64,000 nt of DNA from an uncultured Bacteroidaceae bacterium. Its GTDB lineage: Bacteria; Bacteroidota; Bacteroidia; Bacteroidales; Bacteroidaceae. Of this stretch, positions 45,022 through 54,600 are shown piece by piece; positions within the stretch are counted from its first letter, which is position 1, and each line of letters opens with the position of its first letter. The stretch is taken from NCBI GenBank assembly GCA_944321635.1, contig CALULY010000004.1:62001-126000 (forward strand). Direction: 5' to 3'. The translations under genes and the position numbers were made by a program. The notes beneath the pieces are model-generated. The model was not told where the DNA came from, ran no database searches, and saw only the letters and a program-made list of their open reading frames with translations.

Positions 45022-46020
45022 CTATTGCCGGTGCGCCTTGTAGTCTTTGACGAATGCTTCCGTTATCCAGTTGGCCAACGCCTGCCGGTTGTCGCTCAGC
45101 ACGAAGCGGCGCTGGTCGTTGACGTTCTGGAGATTGCCCAGCTCAAAGTAGACCGACGGCACCTCTGTCCGCTTGAGGACGTAGAGCCCGCGCGTGCTCA
45201 CCGTCCCCGAGAATCCCCGCCCGGGCTGGTGCTGGCGGTACTTGGCCTCGAATGTCTGCCTGATCGTCTCGGCAAGGGGACGGCTGAGGCTCTTGTTCTT
45301 CTCCTGGTAATAGAAGAACACGTCCATCTGCTTCTTCTTGCTGCGGCTGTCGATGTGCAGGAACGCCGCCCGGCAGTAGGAATAACTGCCCTTGTCGCCC
45401 TCGTATAGCGCATTGATCTTGTCCGACCTCTGCTTGAGCCTCTCGGTCTGGTCGAGCGGGATGGCCGCCCCCATGCACGTCTCGCGCTTGCTGGTGGAGA
45501 GATATTTGCCGTCGCGTATCCCATCCTTTGCGTCCTGTATGATGATGTGCACCTTTGCCCCCCGCTCCATGAGGTTGCGGGCGAGGCGCAGTGCGATGTC
45601 GTAGGCATATTCGTCCTCATGCAACTCGTGCCCTCCCGCCTTGCCTATCGCGCCGGGGTCAGGGCCGCCGTGCCCGCTGACGATGTAAAAGCAGGCATCC
45701 TCCAGTTCCCTCGACTTGATCTTGACCTTTGCCAGCCGCTTGCCGAAGAGCGGTTCGTCCACCTCGTCCGGCAGGTCGCGCCCCACGGGCGGGATGGTGT
45801 AGGTCACGCCCTTGAGCAGCGTGTTGCCGCGTCCGAGCTTGCCCTTGTTGAGTTCGAAGAATGCGGCCTTGTACTTCTTAGGCTGCCTCCCGTTGCGGAG
45901 CAGGAATGCGTCCACCCCCTCGCCCGACCGTGGTTTGACCTTGGCTTGGCCGTATGCCGCCGGTGCGGCAAGCACCATCAGCAGGACCGTCAGGAGGAGT
46001 GTTGCGAGCGATGTCTTCAT
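45022..46020 (-). CDS. N-acetylmuramoyl-L-alanine amidase (Amidase_3)
   Basis: A protein of 332 residues starting MKTSLATLLLTVLLMVLAAP (signal peptide, cleaved after AYGQ). An N-terminal region with LLKGVTYTIPPVG may be a degenerate LysM-type segment. The amidase domain has the zinc ligands in VSGHGGPDPGA, the Glu in HELHEDEYAYDIA, FLHIDSR and the catalytic Glu in PSVYFELGNLQNVND. It cleaves the bond between muramic acid and the peptide stem in cell separation or turnover. The frame extends 58 codons further upstream over the -7 box, so the shorter start is right. Confidence 0.94.
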   Translation of the reverse strand: MKTSLATLLLTVLLMVLAAPAAYGQAKVKPRSGEGVDAFLLRNGRQPKKYKAAFFELNKGKLGRGNTLLKGVTYTIPPVGRDLPDEVDEPLFGKRLAKVKIKSRELEDACFYIVSGHGGPDPGAIGKAGGHELHEDEYAYDIALRLARNLMERGAKVHIIIQDAKDGIRDGKYLSTSKRETCMGAAIPLDQTERLKQRSDKINALYEGDKGSYSYCRAAFLHIDSRSKKKQMDVFFYYQEKNKSLSRPLAETIRQTFEAKYRQHQPGRGFSGTVSTRGLYVLKRTEVPSVYFELGNLQNVNDQRRFVLSDNRQALANWITEAFVKDYKAHRQ

Positions 46021-46045
46021 TTTGCGTCTTTGGGTTTTGGTCGTG

Positions 46046-46053
46046 CAAATATA
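46046..46053 (-). promoter_or_regulatory. -7 box of the amidase gene
   Basis: On the minus strand TATATTTG fits TAnnTTTG, 25 bases before the amidase start at 46020. Confidence 0.4.
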
Positions 46054-46190
46054 ATTACTTCCGTCAAACATCGTTTCCCCGCCAGTCCCGGGCGGCACGC
46101 TTGGGGGAAACGGCATCGGGTCAAGGGGAAACTTCCTGGGGGATAAGGGAAAAGTCCCGTCAGGTAGGACATAAAGTTGCATGAGGTCTG

Positions 46191-46290
46191 ACATAAAGTA
46201 TATTCAGAAGTTTTGTTTATATATTCAAAACTTTTGTTTGTATAAACAGAACTTTTGAATATATAAACAAAAGTTTTGAATGAACTTTTC
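46191..46290. repeat. Intergenic array, family C (21-bp period), second copy
   Basis: This lies in the 628-base divergent gap between the amidase and SusC genes, which holds no gene. Three 21-bp units with an AAAACTTTTG/AGAACTTTTG core and AT linkers are followed by an inverted AAAAGTTTTG, with the same ACATAAAGTA start and TGAACTTT end as at 9890-9990. A second ACATAAAGT lies just upstream (46169). The gap also holds a Crp-like palindrome (46565) and a small GCGGTT/AACCGC stem (46587-46606). Confidence 0.85.
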
Positions 46291-46564
46291 CCCAGAGGGC
46301 AACCGACTTTCCCCCTGACCACATCTGGTTTTGCGCCGCATCGCACCGTGTTTTCCCCTTGCCGCAATGGCTTGCCGCGTCGGGCGATGATGCCCGCCAT
46401 CCCAGCCGCGCCGGCGTGGCGCGTGAAATGGCGCGGGTGTCAAAATGAAAGCATTTTGTCCGTCCGACCAGGGGTGCGGCGGCTTTGGCGGTGAATAATC
46501 GGTTGGCTCGCTTTGCCATTTGTGGATTTATGTTTATGTTCGCGCCGCGATGTGAGGCGTGCAC

Positions 46565-46578
46565 GTGACGTAAATCAC
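46565..46578 (+). promoter_or_regulatory. Crp-like palindrome upstream of SusC
   Basis: GTGACGTAAATCAC has the half-site spacing of Crp sites (GTGA, six bases, TCAC) and lies 71 bases before the SusC start. Whether a Crp/Fnr protein such as the one at 16687-17250 binds here is unknown. Confidence 0.3.
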
Positions 46579-46648
46579 GCCCTTTTGCGGTTAGTTAGTG
46601 AACCGCCCCGGTAGAATGTCAGGAATTAACACAAATAATGTTTGAAAT

Positions 46649-49600
46649 ATGGATTTTGGAGTTACCAATTTAAAAACGGCGCGGGCAGGGCGTTTCCTGC
46701 TTTGTGCCGCTTTGCTCGCCTCAGGCCTCGCGGCGCAGGCGGCTCCCGGCCAGGACGCTGCTGCCTCGACCTTGGTGGCGGCAAGCCCGTTGCAGGCAGA
46801 GCAGACAGTGCGCGGCACGGTGACTGACGAGGCGGGCGAGCCCCTCATCGGTGTCAACGTCGTCGAGCGCGGCACGGGCAAGGGGACTATCACAGACCTG
46901 GACGGCAACTATGTGCTGGAGGTGTCGGGCGAGGATGCCGTGCTGGAGTTCACTTACGTCGGTTACACTACGGTCACGACCCGCGTGGGCGGCAGGCCGG
47001 AGGTCAATGTGACGATGGGCGAGGACACGCAGAGCCTTGACGAGGTGGTCGTCACCGCCCTTGGCATCAAGCGTGAGAAGAAGATGCTGGGCTATGCCGT
47101 GCAGGACGTCAAGGGCGACAAGCTCAACATGACGGGCGACCCGTCGGTGACGAGCGCGCTGACCGGCAAGGTGGCAGGCCTGCAAATCAGCACGGCCGGC
47201 ACGGGGTTGTCGGGTTCGACCAAGATCACGTTGCGCGGCAACTCGTCGCTGACTGACAACAACCAGCCGCTGTGGGTCGTCGATGGCGTACCGTTCAGCG
47301 ACAACAACGACTCGGGCGCATCGCTTTTTGGCGGCATCGACCGTGGCGGCTCTTCCATTGACATCAACCCGGACGACATCGAGTCTATCTCGGTGCTCAA
47401 GGGACCTAACGCGGCGGCACTCTACGGCTCGCGCGCCGGCAACGGTGTCATCCTCATCACGACCAAGAAGGGTGTCAAGGACAAGGGCTTTGGCGTGACC
47501 TACTCGGGCAACTTCACGTGGACGCAAGTCGCATCGTCGCTCGACCAGCAGACGACCTACGGGCAAGGACGCAATGGGCAGTACGACGCCAATACCTTTG
47601 AAGCATTCGGCGGGGTCATGGACGGTCACGAAGTGCCGAGCTGGCTGCCGGGCGGCGGAACGTATGCTTACAAGGACTATGGCGACAAATTCAAGGAATA
47701 CTTCAACACCGGATTCGCCCAGACGCACAATGTCGCGATAGGCAAGACGAACGAAAACTCTCATTTCCGCACATCCCTCGGCTACATGGACAGTGAGGGC
47801 CTGTTTGACGGTGAGACACTCAACAAGATAAACCTCGACCTCAAGGGCGGCATGAAGATGAACAAATGGCTCAGCATGGATGCCAAAGTGTCACTGAGCC
47901 GCACCAAGGCGGAGAACAGGCCGCAGTTCGGCAAGGGCGGCGAGGTCTACCAGCTGTTGTACATCCCGAGGAGCGTGCCACTCAGCATGTTGCAGACCTA
48001 TCGCAGCGACGACACGCGCCACATATATTATGTATCACCGCAGCCGCAGAGGCTGAATCCCTACTACATCAACTACCAGTACAGCAACATGGATGAACGT
48101 TGGAGGGCATTCGGTTATTATACGGTGAGGTTGGACTTCACGCCGTGGCTGTATGCGACGGGCAAGTACTCGTTTGACTACTACCACACGGGCATCGAGG
48201 AGATGAACCGCACCAACGGCATCGACGACCCGACGAAAAACTCCTATACGACCATCGAGGACAACTACTACGAGCACAACATCGAGGGCATGATCATGGG
48301 TCACAACACCATAGCCGAGAAGTACCGCATCGGTTATTCGCTCGGCGGCAACATCATGTACCAGCGCACGGGCAGCCTGACGGGCTACTCTGAGAACATG
48401 GCCAATCCCGAGGTGTGGTATCACAACTCAGCCTTGGGTGTCAACAAGGCCGAGCAGGACAAGACCGAGAGGATGACACGCTCGGTGTTTGGCACGTTGT
48501 CATTCGCTTACGACGAGTGGGTGTCACTCGACTTGACGGCGCGCAACGACTGGTCATCGACGCTGCCCGAGAAGAACAACTCCTACTTCTACCCCTCTGC
48601 CAACCTGAGCTGGGTGTTCTCCGACATGTTCAAGTCGTTTGACCTCAACGTGCCCCGCTGGCTGACATTCGGCAAGCTGCGTGTGTCGGCGGCGCAGGTC
48701 GGTAAGGACACTGATCCCTACGTGCTCTACAACTACCGCACCTATACGCAGGGGCTGAACGGGCCTACGGTGACTTATCCGCGCATCAAGGCCAATCCTG
48801 ACCTGAAGCCTGAAATCTCGTCGGCCTACGAGGTCGGACTTGACATGAAGTTCCTCGACAACCGTCTTGGCTTTGACTTCACGTGGTATCGCAGCATGAC
48901 AAAGAACCAGATCATGACTATCCCGACATCCGGTGAGTTTGAGTGGAAGTACATCAACGCCGGCAAGATCCTCAACCAAGGTGTCGAGGTGATGCTTTAC
49001 ACCACGCCGGTGAGGACACAGGACTTTGAGTTCAACCTCGACATGAGCCTTGCGCACAATGTCACTACGGTCGAGGAGCTCTATCACGGTGAGGACGGGG
49101 ATGTCAATTACATCAGCTTCAACTACCGCAACGACAACATGCTTGTCGATGTCGGCGCGGAGGAGGGCGGCAAGCTCGGCAACATCTATCCCAACACCCG
49201 TTACCTGCGTGACGACAACGGCAATGTGGTGCTGCGCAACGGTATGCCTCTGCTTGACACGTCCGGCGAGCGCGGCGAACCCATCGGCAACATCCAGCCC
49301 AAGCTGTTGATGTCGTTGATGCCGTCATTCACTTACAAGGGCTTCACGCTGTCGGCAATGATCGACATGCGCTTTGGTGGTGAGATAATCTCTTTCTCCG
49401 AGGCGATCGCCACCGCCAACGGCACGGCTAAACGCACCGAGTACCGCCCGGCGGAGGGCATTGTCATCCCCGGTGTCAACGAGGACGGCACGCCAAACAC
49501 GACGCCAATCAACGCGGAGGAGTACTATCGCTCTATCGGTGGTGACAATGCCCCGGCCGAGGAGTATGTTTACAGCGCGTCTTACGTGAAGTTGAAAGAG

Positions 49601-49822
49601 TTGTCTTTCGGCTACTCTTTCCCGAAGGAATGGCTCAAGAAGATTCACGTCTCGTCGCTCCGTCTCTCATTCGTCGGACGCAACCTCTGCTACTTGAAGA
49701 AGCACACTCCCGGTACGAGCCCCGAGGGAGGATTTGACACCACGATGTTCTCGCAGGCATTGGATTACACGGCGGTGCCATATACGAGGACGCTCGGATT
49801 CTCGATCAATGTTGGATTCTAA
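46649..49822 (+). CDS. SusC/RagA-type TonB-dependent outer-membrane transporter
   Basis: A protein of 1057 residues. The signal region (FLLCAALLASGLAAQA) is followed by a carboxypeptidase-regulatory-like domain (RGTVTDEAGEPLIGVNVVE), the TonB box region SLDEVVVTALG, a plug (ALTGKVAGLQIST, PLWVVDGVPFSD, SISVLKGPNAAALYGSRAGN) and a long barrel that ends FSINVGF. It imports the glycan pieces bound by SusD. SusD follows after 29 bases and GH85 after that, so the probable substrate is the chitobiose-containing N-glycan released by GH85. No SusR-type or hybrid sensor is adjacent. Confidence 0.96.
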   Translation: MDFGVTNLKTARAGRFLLCAALLASGLAAQAAPGQDAAASTLVAASPLQAEQTVRGTVTDEAGEPLIGVNVVERGTGKGTITDLDGNYVLEVSGEDAVLEFTYVGYTTVTTRVGGRPEVNVTMGEDTQSLDEVVVTALGIKREKKMLGYAVQDVKGDKLNMTGDPSVTSALTGKVAGLQISTAGTGLSGSTKITLRGNSSLTDNNQPLWVVDGVPFSDNNDSGASLFGGIDRGGSSIDINPDDIESISVLKGPNAAALYGSRAGNGVILITTKKGVKDKGFGVTYSGNFTWTQVASSLDQQTTYGQGRNGQYDANTFEAFGGVMDGHEVPSWLPGGGTYAYKDYGDKFKEYFNTGFAQTHNVAIGKTNENSHFRTSLGYMDSEGLFDGETLNKINLDLKGGMKMNKWLSMDAKVSLSRTKAENRPQFGKGGEVYQLLYIPRSVPLSMLQTYRSDDTRHIYYVSPQPQRLNPYYINYQYSNMDERWRAFGYYTVRLDFTPWLYATGKYSFDYYHTGIEEMNRTNGIDDPTKNSYTTIEDNYYEHNIEGMIMGHNTIAEKYRIGYSLGGNIMYQRTGSLTGYSENMANPEVWYHNSALGVNKAEQDKTERMTRSVFGTLSFAYDEWVSLDLTARNDWSSTLPEKNNSYFYPSANLSWVFSDMFKSFDLNVPRWLTFGKLRVSAAQVGKDTDPYVLYNYRTYTQGLNGPTVTYPRIKANPDLKPEISSAYEVGLDMKFLDNRLGFDFTWYRSMTKNQIMTIPTSGEFEWKYINAGKILNQGVEVMLYTTPVRTQDFEFNLDMSLAHNVTTVEELYHGEDGDVNYISFNYRNDNMLVDVGAEEGGKLGNIYPNTRYLRDDNGNVVLRNGMPLLDTSGERGEPIGNIQPKLLMSLMPSFTYKGFTLSAMIDMRFGGEIISFSEAIATANGTAKRTEYRPAEGIVIPGVNEDGTPNTTPINAEEYYRSIGGDNAPAEEYVYSASYVKLKELSFGYSFPKEWLKKIHVSSLRLSFVGRNLCYLKKHTPGTSPEGGFDTTMFSQALDYTAVPYTRTLGFSINVGF

Positions 49823-49851
49823 TCATTATATAATATAAAGGTATAATCACG

Positions 49852-51627
49852 ATGAAACTAAATAACAACAGACTGCTCGGGCTCGGCGCGGCGGCATTGT
49901 TTGCCTCGGCATTAGTGCTGTCTTGCACGGATGGGTTTGAGGAAATCAATACATTCCCGTACGATGAGCCGGTGAGCACGGGCACGGATCCCAATGCGGC
50001 GGTAAACACCGATGACATAGATATGCCGGGCAGCATCTCTGCAGAGGACTTGGCAAGTTTGCAGAGCGGCGTGTCAACTATCGGTCAAGTGTTCAAGAAG
50101 TTCACCTATGAGGGCTTGGTCAACGACTACCAGCGCACGACCAACCTTACACACGACATCTATGCAGGTTACTTTGCAAACAATGAACCGAACTTTTTCA
50201 ATGGCTCGCCCAACTATGTCTACACTGACGGATGGTCTGCGATGCGTTGGGACCATTTCTACAAGGATCGCTCCCAGGAGTACAAGTCGTTGGTCAATAC
50301 ATTCTGGTTCATTGACCATGATGCCTACCGCAATGCGTTCTACATGACCCGCATATGGTACGCGTTCTTGGCATCTACCATGACGGACACCTATGGCGAC
50401 ATACCTTTTGGTGTCTATGTCCAAGGAATGGCCGCGCCGGAACAAGCCCCTTATAACACACAGGAGGAAGTCTATGACATGCTATTCCGCATGTTGGCTC
50501 AAGCGGCCGACAGCATACAGCCCGGGACTTGCTCGTTCAAATTCGCCGACCGCGAGGACAAAGTGTTCAACGGTGACGAGGCGAAATGGGTTCGTTTCGC
50601 CAATTCCTTGCGCTTGCGTCTGGCATTGCGCATCTCAAATGTTGACCCTGAGCGGGCAGAGAAAGAGGCTCTCGCAGCCCTTGCCCACCCCGGAGGCATG
50701 ATGCAGTCGCAGGATGACAACGTAGAGACCGTCCCAAACTATGCACCGATAGAGATGGGAGGTGAGAACGAAGGCGGCGGAGAGAACGAGGTTGCCAATT
50801 GCAGCTTCCGTTATACCGATGTCGTGATGTCGCTTGACATGGAGCAGGCCTACAACAACCTCATTGACAAGGATGCGGCTCTCGCCAACACGGGCGACAC
50901 CATCGACCCGCGTTGCAAGATCTGTTGGTACAGGCCGACACCTTATAACTTCCTTGAGGCGGGTCGCGAGATGCCCAACACACAGTACCACGGCTGCGCC
51001 ATAGGGGACAACAATGTCAACAACATGACCGATGTCTACTCGCCGCTCAAGGTTGACCACAACAATGGCAAGGTGTTGTCTGATACGCATTGGTTCAGCT
51101 ATTCGCGTCCCTACATCTGGTTCGGCTATGCGGAGTTCAACTTCCTCCTTGCCGAGGCGACGCTGCGCGGCTGGACGGATGCCTACGGCACTGTGGAAGA
51201 CCTGTTCAAGCAGGGAATTCGTGAGTCGTTCAACTACTACCACATGCCGGACGAGGCGGATGGCTACATCAGCAGCCTCAAGATATACAACGGCGAGGCC
51301 AATCCCTTTGAAGGCAGTGACCGTGAAGCCCAGCTCGAGCAGATCATCACTCAGAAGTGGTTGGCCATCTTCCCCAACGGCAACGAGGGTTGGGCGGAGT
51401 TCCGTCGCACGGACTATCCGCGCCTGAACAATCATTTGAACAACCGTGACGGCAACATTCCTAATGGGAAATTCATCAAACGGGTAGGCTATGCGCAGAG
51501 CGAGATAGACTACAACAGCGAAAATATGCCTTCCGGTGTCAACCAGGGCACTCGTGTCTGGTGGGATGTGCAGGACACCAACGATGACAATGGCAACCGC
51601 AACACGCCAAACAATTTCTGGGATTGA
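49852..51627 (+). CDS. SusD/RagB-family glycan-binding lipoprotein
   Basis: A protein of 591 residues. A lipoprotein signal with lipobox VLSC lies near residue 25, followed by TDGFEEINTFPYDEP. The SusD features are helical TPR-like segments and late conserved motifs (YIWFGYAEFNFLLAEA, WLAIFPNGNEGWAEFRRTDYP, VWWDVQD). It sits on top of the SusC barrel as a lid and binds the incoming oligosaccharide. The long middle insertion (about 290-320, rich in Glu/Gly/Asn) is not typical. It lies 34 bases before GH85, within one operon. Confidence 0.94.
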   Translation: MKLNNNRLLGLGAAALFASALVLSCTDGFEEINTFPYDEPVSTGTDPNAAVNTDDIDMPGSISAEDLASLQSGVSTIGQVFKKFTYEGLVNDYQRTTNLTHDIYAGYFANNEPNFFNGSPNYVYTDGWSAMRWDHFYKDRSQEYKSLVNTFWFIDHDAYRNAFYMTRIWYAFLASTMTDTYGDIPFGVYVQGMAAPEQAPYNTQEEVYDMLFRMLAQAADSIQPGTCSFKFADREDKVFNGDEAKWVRFANSLRLRLALRISNVDPERAEKEALAALAHPGGMMQSQDDNVETVPNYAPIEMGGENEGGGENEVANCSFRYTDVVMSLDMEQAYNNLIDKDAALANTGDTIDPRCKICWYRPTPYNFLEAGREMPNTQYHGCAIGDNNVNNMTDVYSPLKVDHNNGKVLSDTHWFSYSRPYIWFGYAEFNFLLAEATLRGWTDAYGTVEDLFKQGIRESFNYYHMPDEADGYISSLKIYNGEANPFEGSDREAQLEQIITQKWLAIFPNGNEGWAEFRRTDYPRLNNHLNNRDGNIPNGKFIKRVGYAQSEIDYNSENMPSGVNQGTRVWWDVQDTNDDNGNRNTPNNFWD

Positions 51628-51661
51628 ACAATGTGAAATCACAACACTAAAAGCTTAACAA

Positions 51662-54600
51662 ATGAACAGCAAAAAACTATTCGGAGCATTGCTTTGCTCC
51701 ATGGTTGCCGTGGGCGGATTTGCCCAGCAACCATTCGGAGGGTGCTGGCATCCAGAGTATGTTGAGAACTGGACACCCGAAACCGACCCTGATGCCAAGT
51801 TCAACCGCAGTCTGGTCAAGCTCCAGCCACGTATCGGGGACGACGGCATCAAGGCCAATGAATTCCAATTCCCGGATGGCAAGGTGGCAGCCTGCCTGAC
51901 GATGAACCCCATGTGCAGCACCACGCCGTCACAGGGTGCCAACAACTTCATCGGCTACAACCCGACTTATTGGCAGTACATGGACCTCATCGTGTGGTGG
52001 GGCGGATCGGCGGGTGAGGGCATCATCGTGCCTCCTACTGCACCTGTCATCGACGCTTGCCACATGAACGGCGTAAAAGTCCTCGGCAACGTGTTCTTCC
52101 CACCGCAATACTACAGCGGGGATCCCGAGTGGGTGTACCAGTTCCTGAAAGAGGAGGGCGGTGTCTACCCGATAGCCAAGAAGATGTATGAAATCGCCAA
52201 GTACTACGGCTTTGATGGCTGGTTCCTCAACGAAGAGACCGGTGCCAGCACCAAGTCGCAGTGGGAAGGCTGGATCAGCTACTTCTATGAGTGCGCCCAT
52301 GCCGACGGCAACTATGACATGGAGTTGCAATGGTATGACACCAGCACGTCGGCGTCCGGAGTCATGTCGTTGCTCAACATTGACGACAACGTGTCTTACA
52401 TGGCAAACTACGGCTCGGCATCAAGCGATGGGATTGAGTCCAATTGGAACACTTTCCAATCCGCAGGCAAATCCAAAGAGGACTTCTTCCATCAGCTCTA
52501 TTCCGGCATTGAGCAGGCGCAGGGCGGCCTCGGTGGCAATGCTTCCTATTTCCAGAGCGTATTCCCCAAGATAGGTCACGCCAGCTCGTTGCAGATTTTC
52601 AATCCTGAGGAACACATCTGGAAGCAGGTCGTCAACGACATCCTCGACACGGAGAACAACTGCGGCCGTGAGGCATACCACGCCATCGAGCAAGTCTCTG
52701 CCAATGAGTCGCGTTTCTGGGTCAACACTCAGGGCGATCCATCCAACACCACTTCCCGTGACCAGGGCAACAGCTGGCCGGGCTTGGCAAATGCCATACA
52801 GGAACGCAGCACTATCCAGACCAAACCGTTTGTCACCAGCTTCAGCGGCGGACAAGGCAAGTACCGCTTCGTCGAGGGCGAGAAGCAAGCGACACAGGAC
52901 TGGTACCACCGTGGCATGCAAAGCATCCTGCCGACATGGCGTTGGTGGGTCGAGACCTCGTCGTCTGACAACCTCGCATTCTCGTTGGATTGGGACGATG
53001 CTTACAACGTGGGCACCAGCGTACTCGTCAAAGGCAACATGACGGCTGGGGCTGACCACCTGGCACGTCTCTACAAGACGCGCATTGCAATCGAGAGTGG
53101 AGACAAGTTCCAGCTCGTCTACAAGACTTCGGCCGCAGGCTCCATCGAGTTGCAACTTGGCGTGGCCGAGAATGGCAATGCCTTCACCAAATTCCCATTG
53201 AGCGAGACGCGCAACGTCAACGGATGGACTGTCGCCGAGGTTGACCTCTCGTCGTTGGCAGGCAAGACCGTCTCGGTCATTGCGCTGAACTTCAAGACAT
53301 CTGCCGCCGCTTCCAACTATGAGGCACGTCTCGGGCAGCTCGGGATAATCCCGTCGTCTTATTCTAAATCGCTGCAAGTCTCCAACCTCACCGTCGAGAA
53401 CGAACTTGGCGAAGAGGAGGCCGACCTGCGCATCACTTGGGATGCTCCGTCCGATTACGACAATGTTGACCACTTTGACGTGTATGTTGAGCGCAACGGC
53501 GTCAAGACCCTTGTGGGCCAGACACGCGACGAAGCGTTCTATGTCCCCAAGTTTGTCCGCGAGGATGGTGAGAACTCCATTGATGTGACTGTCGTCACCG
53601 TCACCAAAGACATGAAACAAGGGCAGGAAGTGTCCGTGACCAAGAGCTACCCGGAAATGACCGCTCCCGAGGTTTCCATCACAGCTTCCAAGACTCTTGT
53701 CACCCCGGGCACGCAAGTGACATTCACCGCTTTTGCCAACAACAAGCCTAAGTCCTACGAGTGGACAGCACCCGAGGGCGCGACACTTGTCAGCCAGGAC
53801 GGTGCGACGGCGGTGATACGTTTTGATGCCGAGGGACTTTATTCCATTACCGTAAAGGTCTCCAACGAGGTGGGCACTACCAACAAGACAGAGGCCAACC
53901 TTGTCGAAGTCTCGAGCGACAAGCAACTCGAGAACGTGGCCGAGGGCAAGACCATCCATTCAGTGAGCGGTGAGATCTCGGCATCCGGCGAAGTGGCTTC
54001 GAACATCATCGACGGCCGCTACCAAGGCCTGTCAGTTCACCAGAAATGGTGTGTCGGCGGTGCCAAAGAGCACTGGGTCATCATCGACCTCGAGCAACCC
54101 TACCAGCTCTACTGGTTCAGGATCTACGACGCAAACACCAACGAGGGCGGCACTGACAACCTCAACAACTACCGCATCGAGCTGAGCAACGACCTCAACT
54201 CTTGGACTGAAGTCGTCGATGCCAGTGACCGTGGCAGCGAGGATATACACGAAGATTGGATCAAGCCCACCGTCGCGCGCTACGTCCGCTTTGTCCCCTA
54301 TGATGAGGACATGCCTATAACGATACGTATATGGGAGTTCCAGGCCTACGGTGCTGAGAGCCCGTTGACAATCGAGACTGTCCAGCCGCAGACATTGCAG
54401 ACCAACTCGACACTGGAGGTGAAGGGCACATTCGACTTCGGCGAGACTACGCCCGAGGACAACTTTGCCATCACAGCCGTGTCTGACAATCCCGACATCG
54501 TGACCGTTTCGGACGTTGAATACAGCGAGGACGGCGACTACACCCTCACGTTGCAGTCGGCCGGACTTGCAAACGTCGCCAACGTGACAGTGACATTCGT

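Noticed and set aside
52421-53959. 512-codon open frame on the minus strand inside GH85
   Set aside because: It is a shadow of the GC-rich GH85 gene; the forward frame has clear domains, the reverse frame has none.
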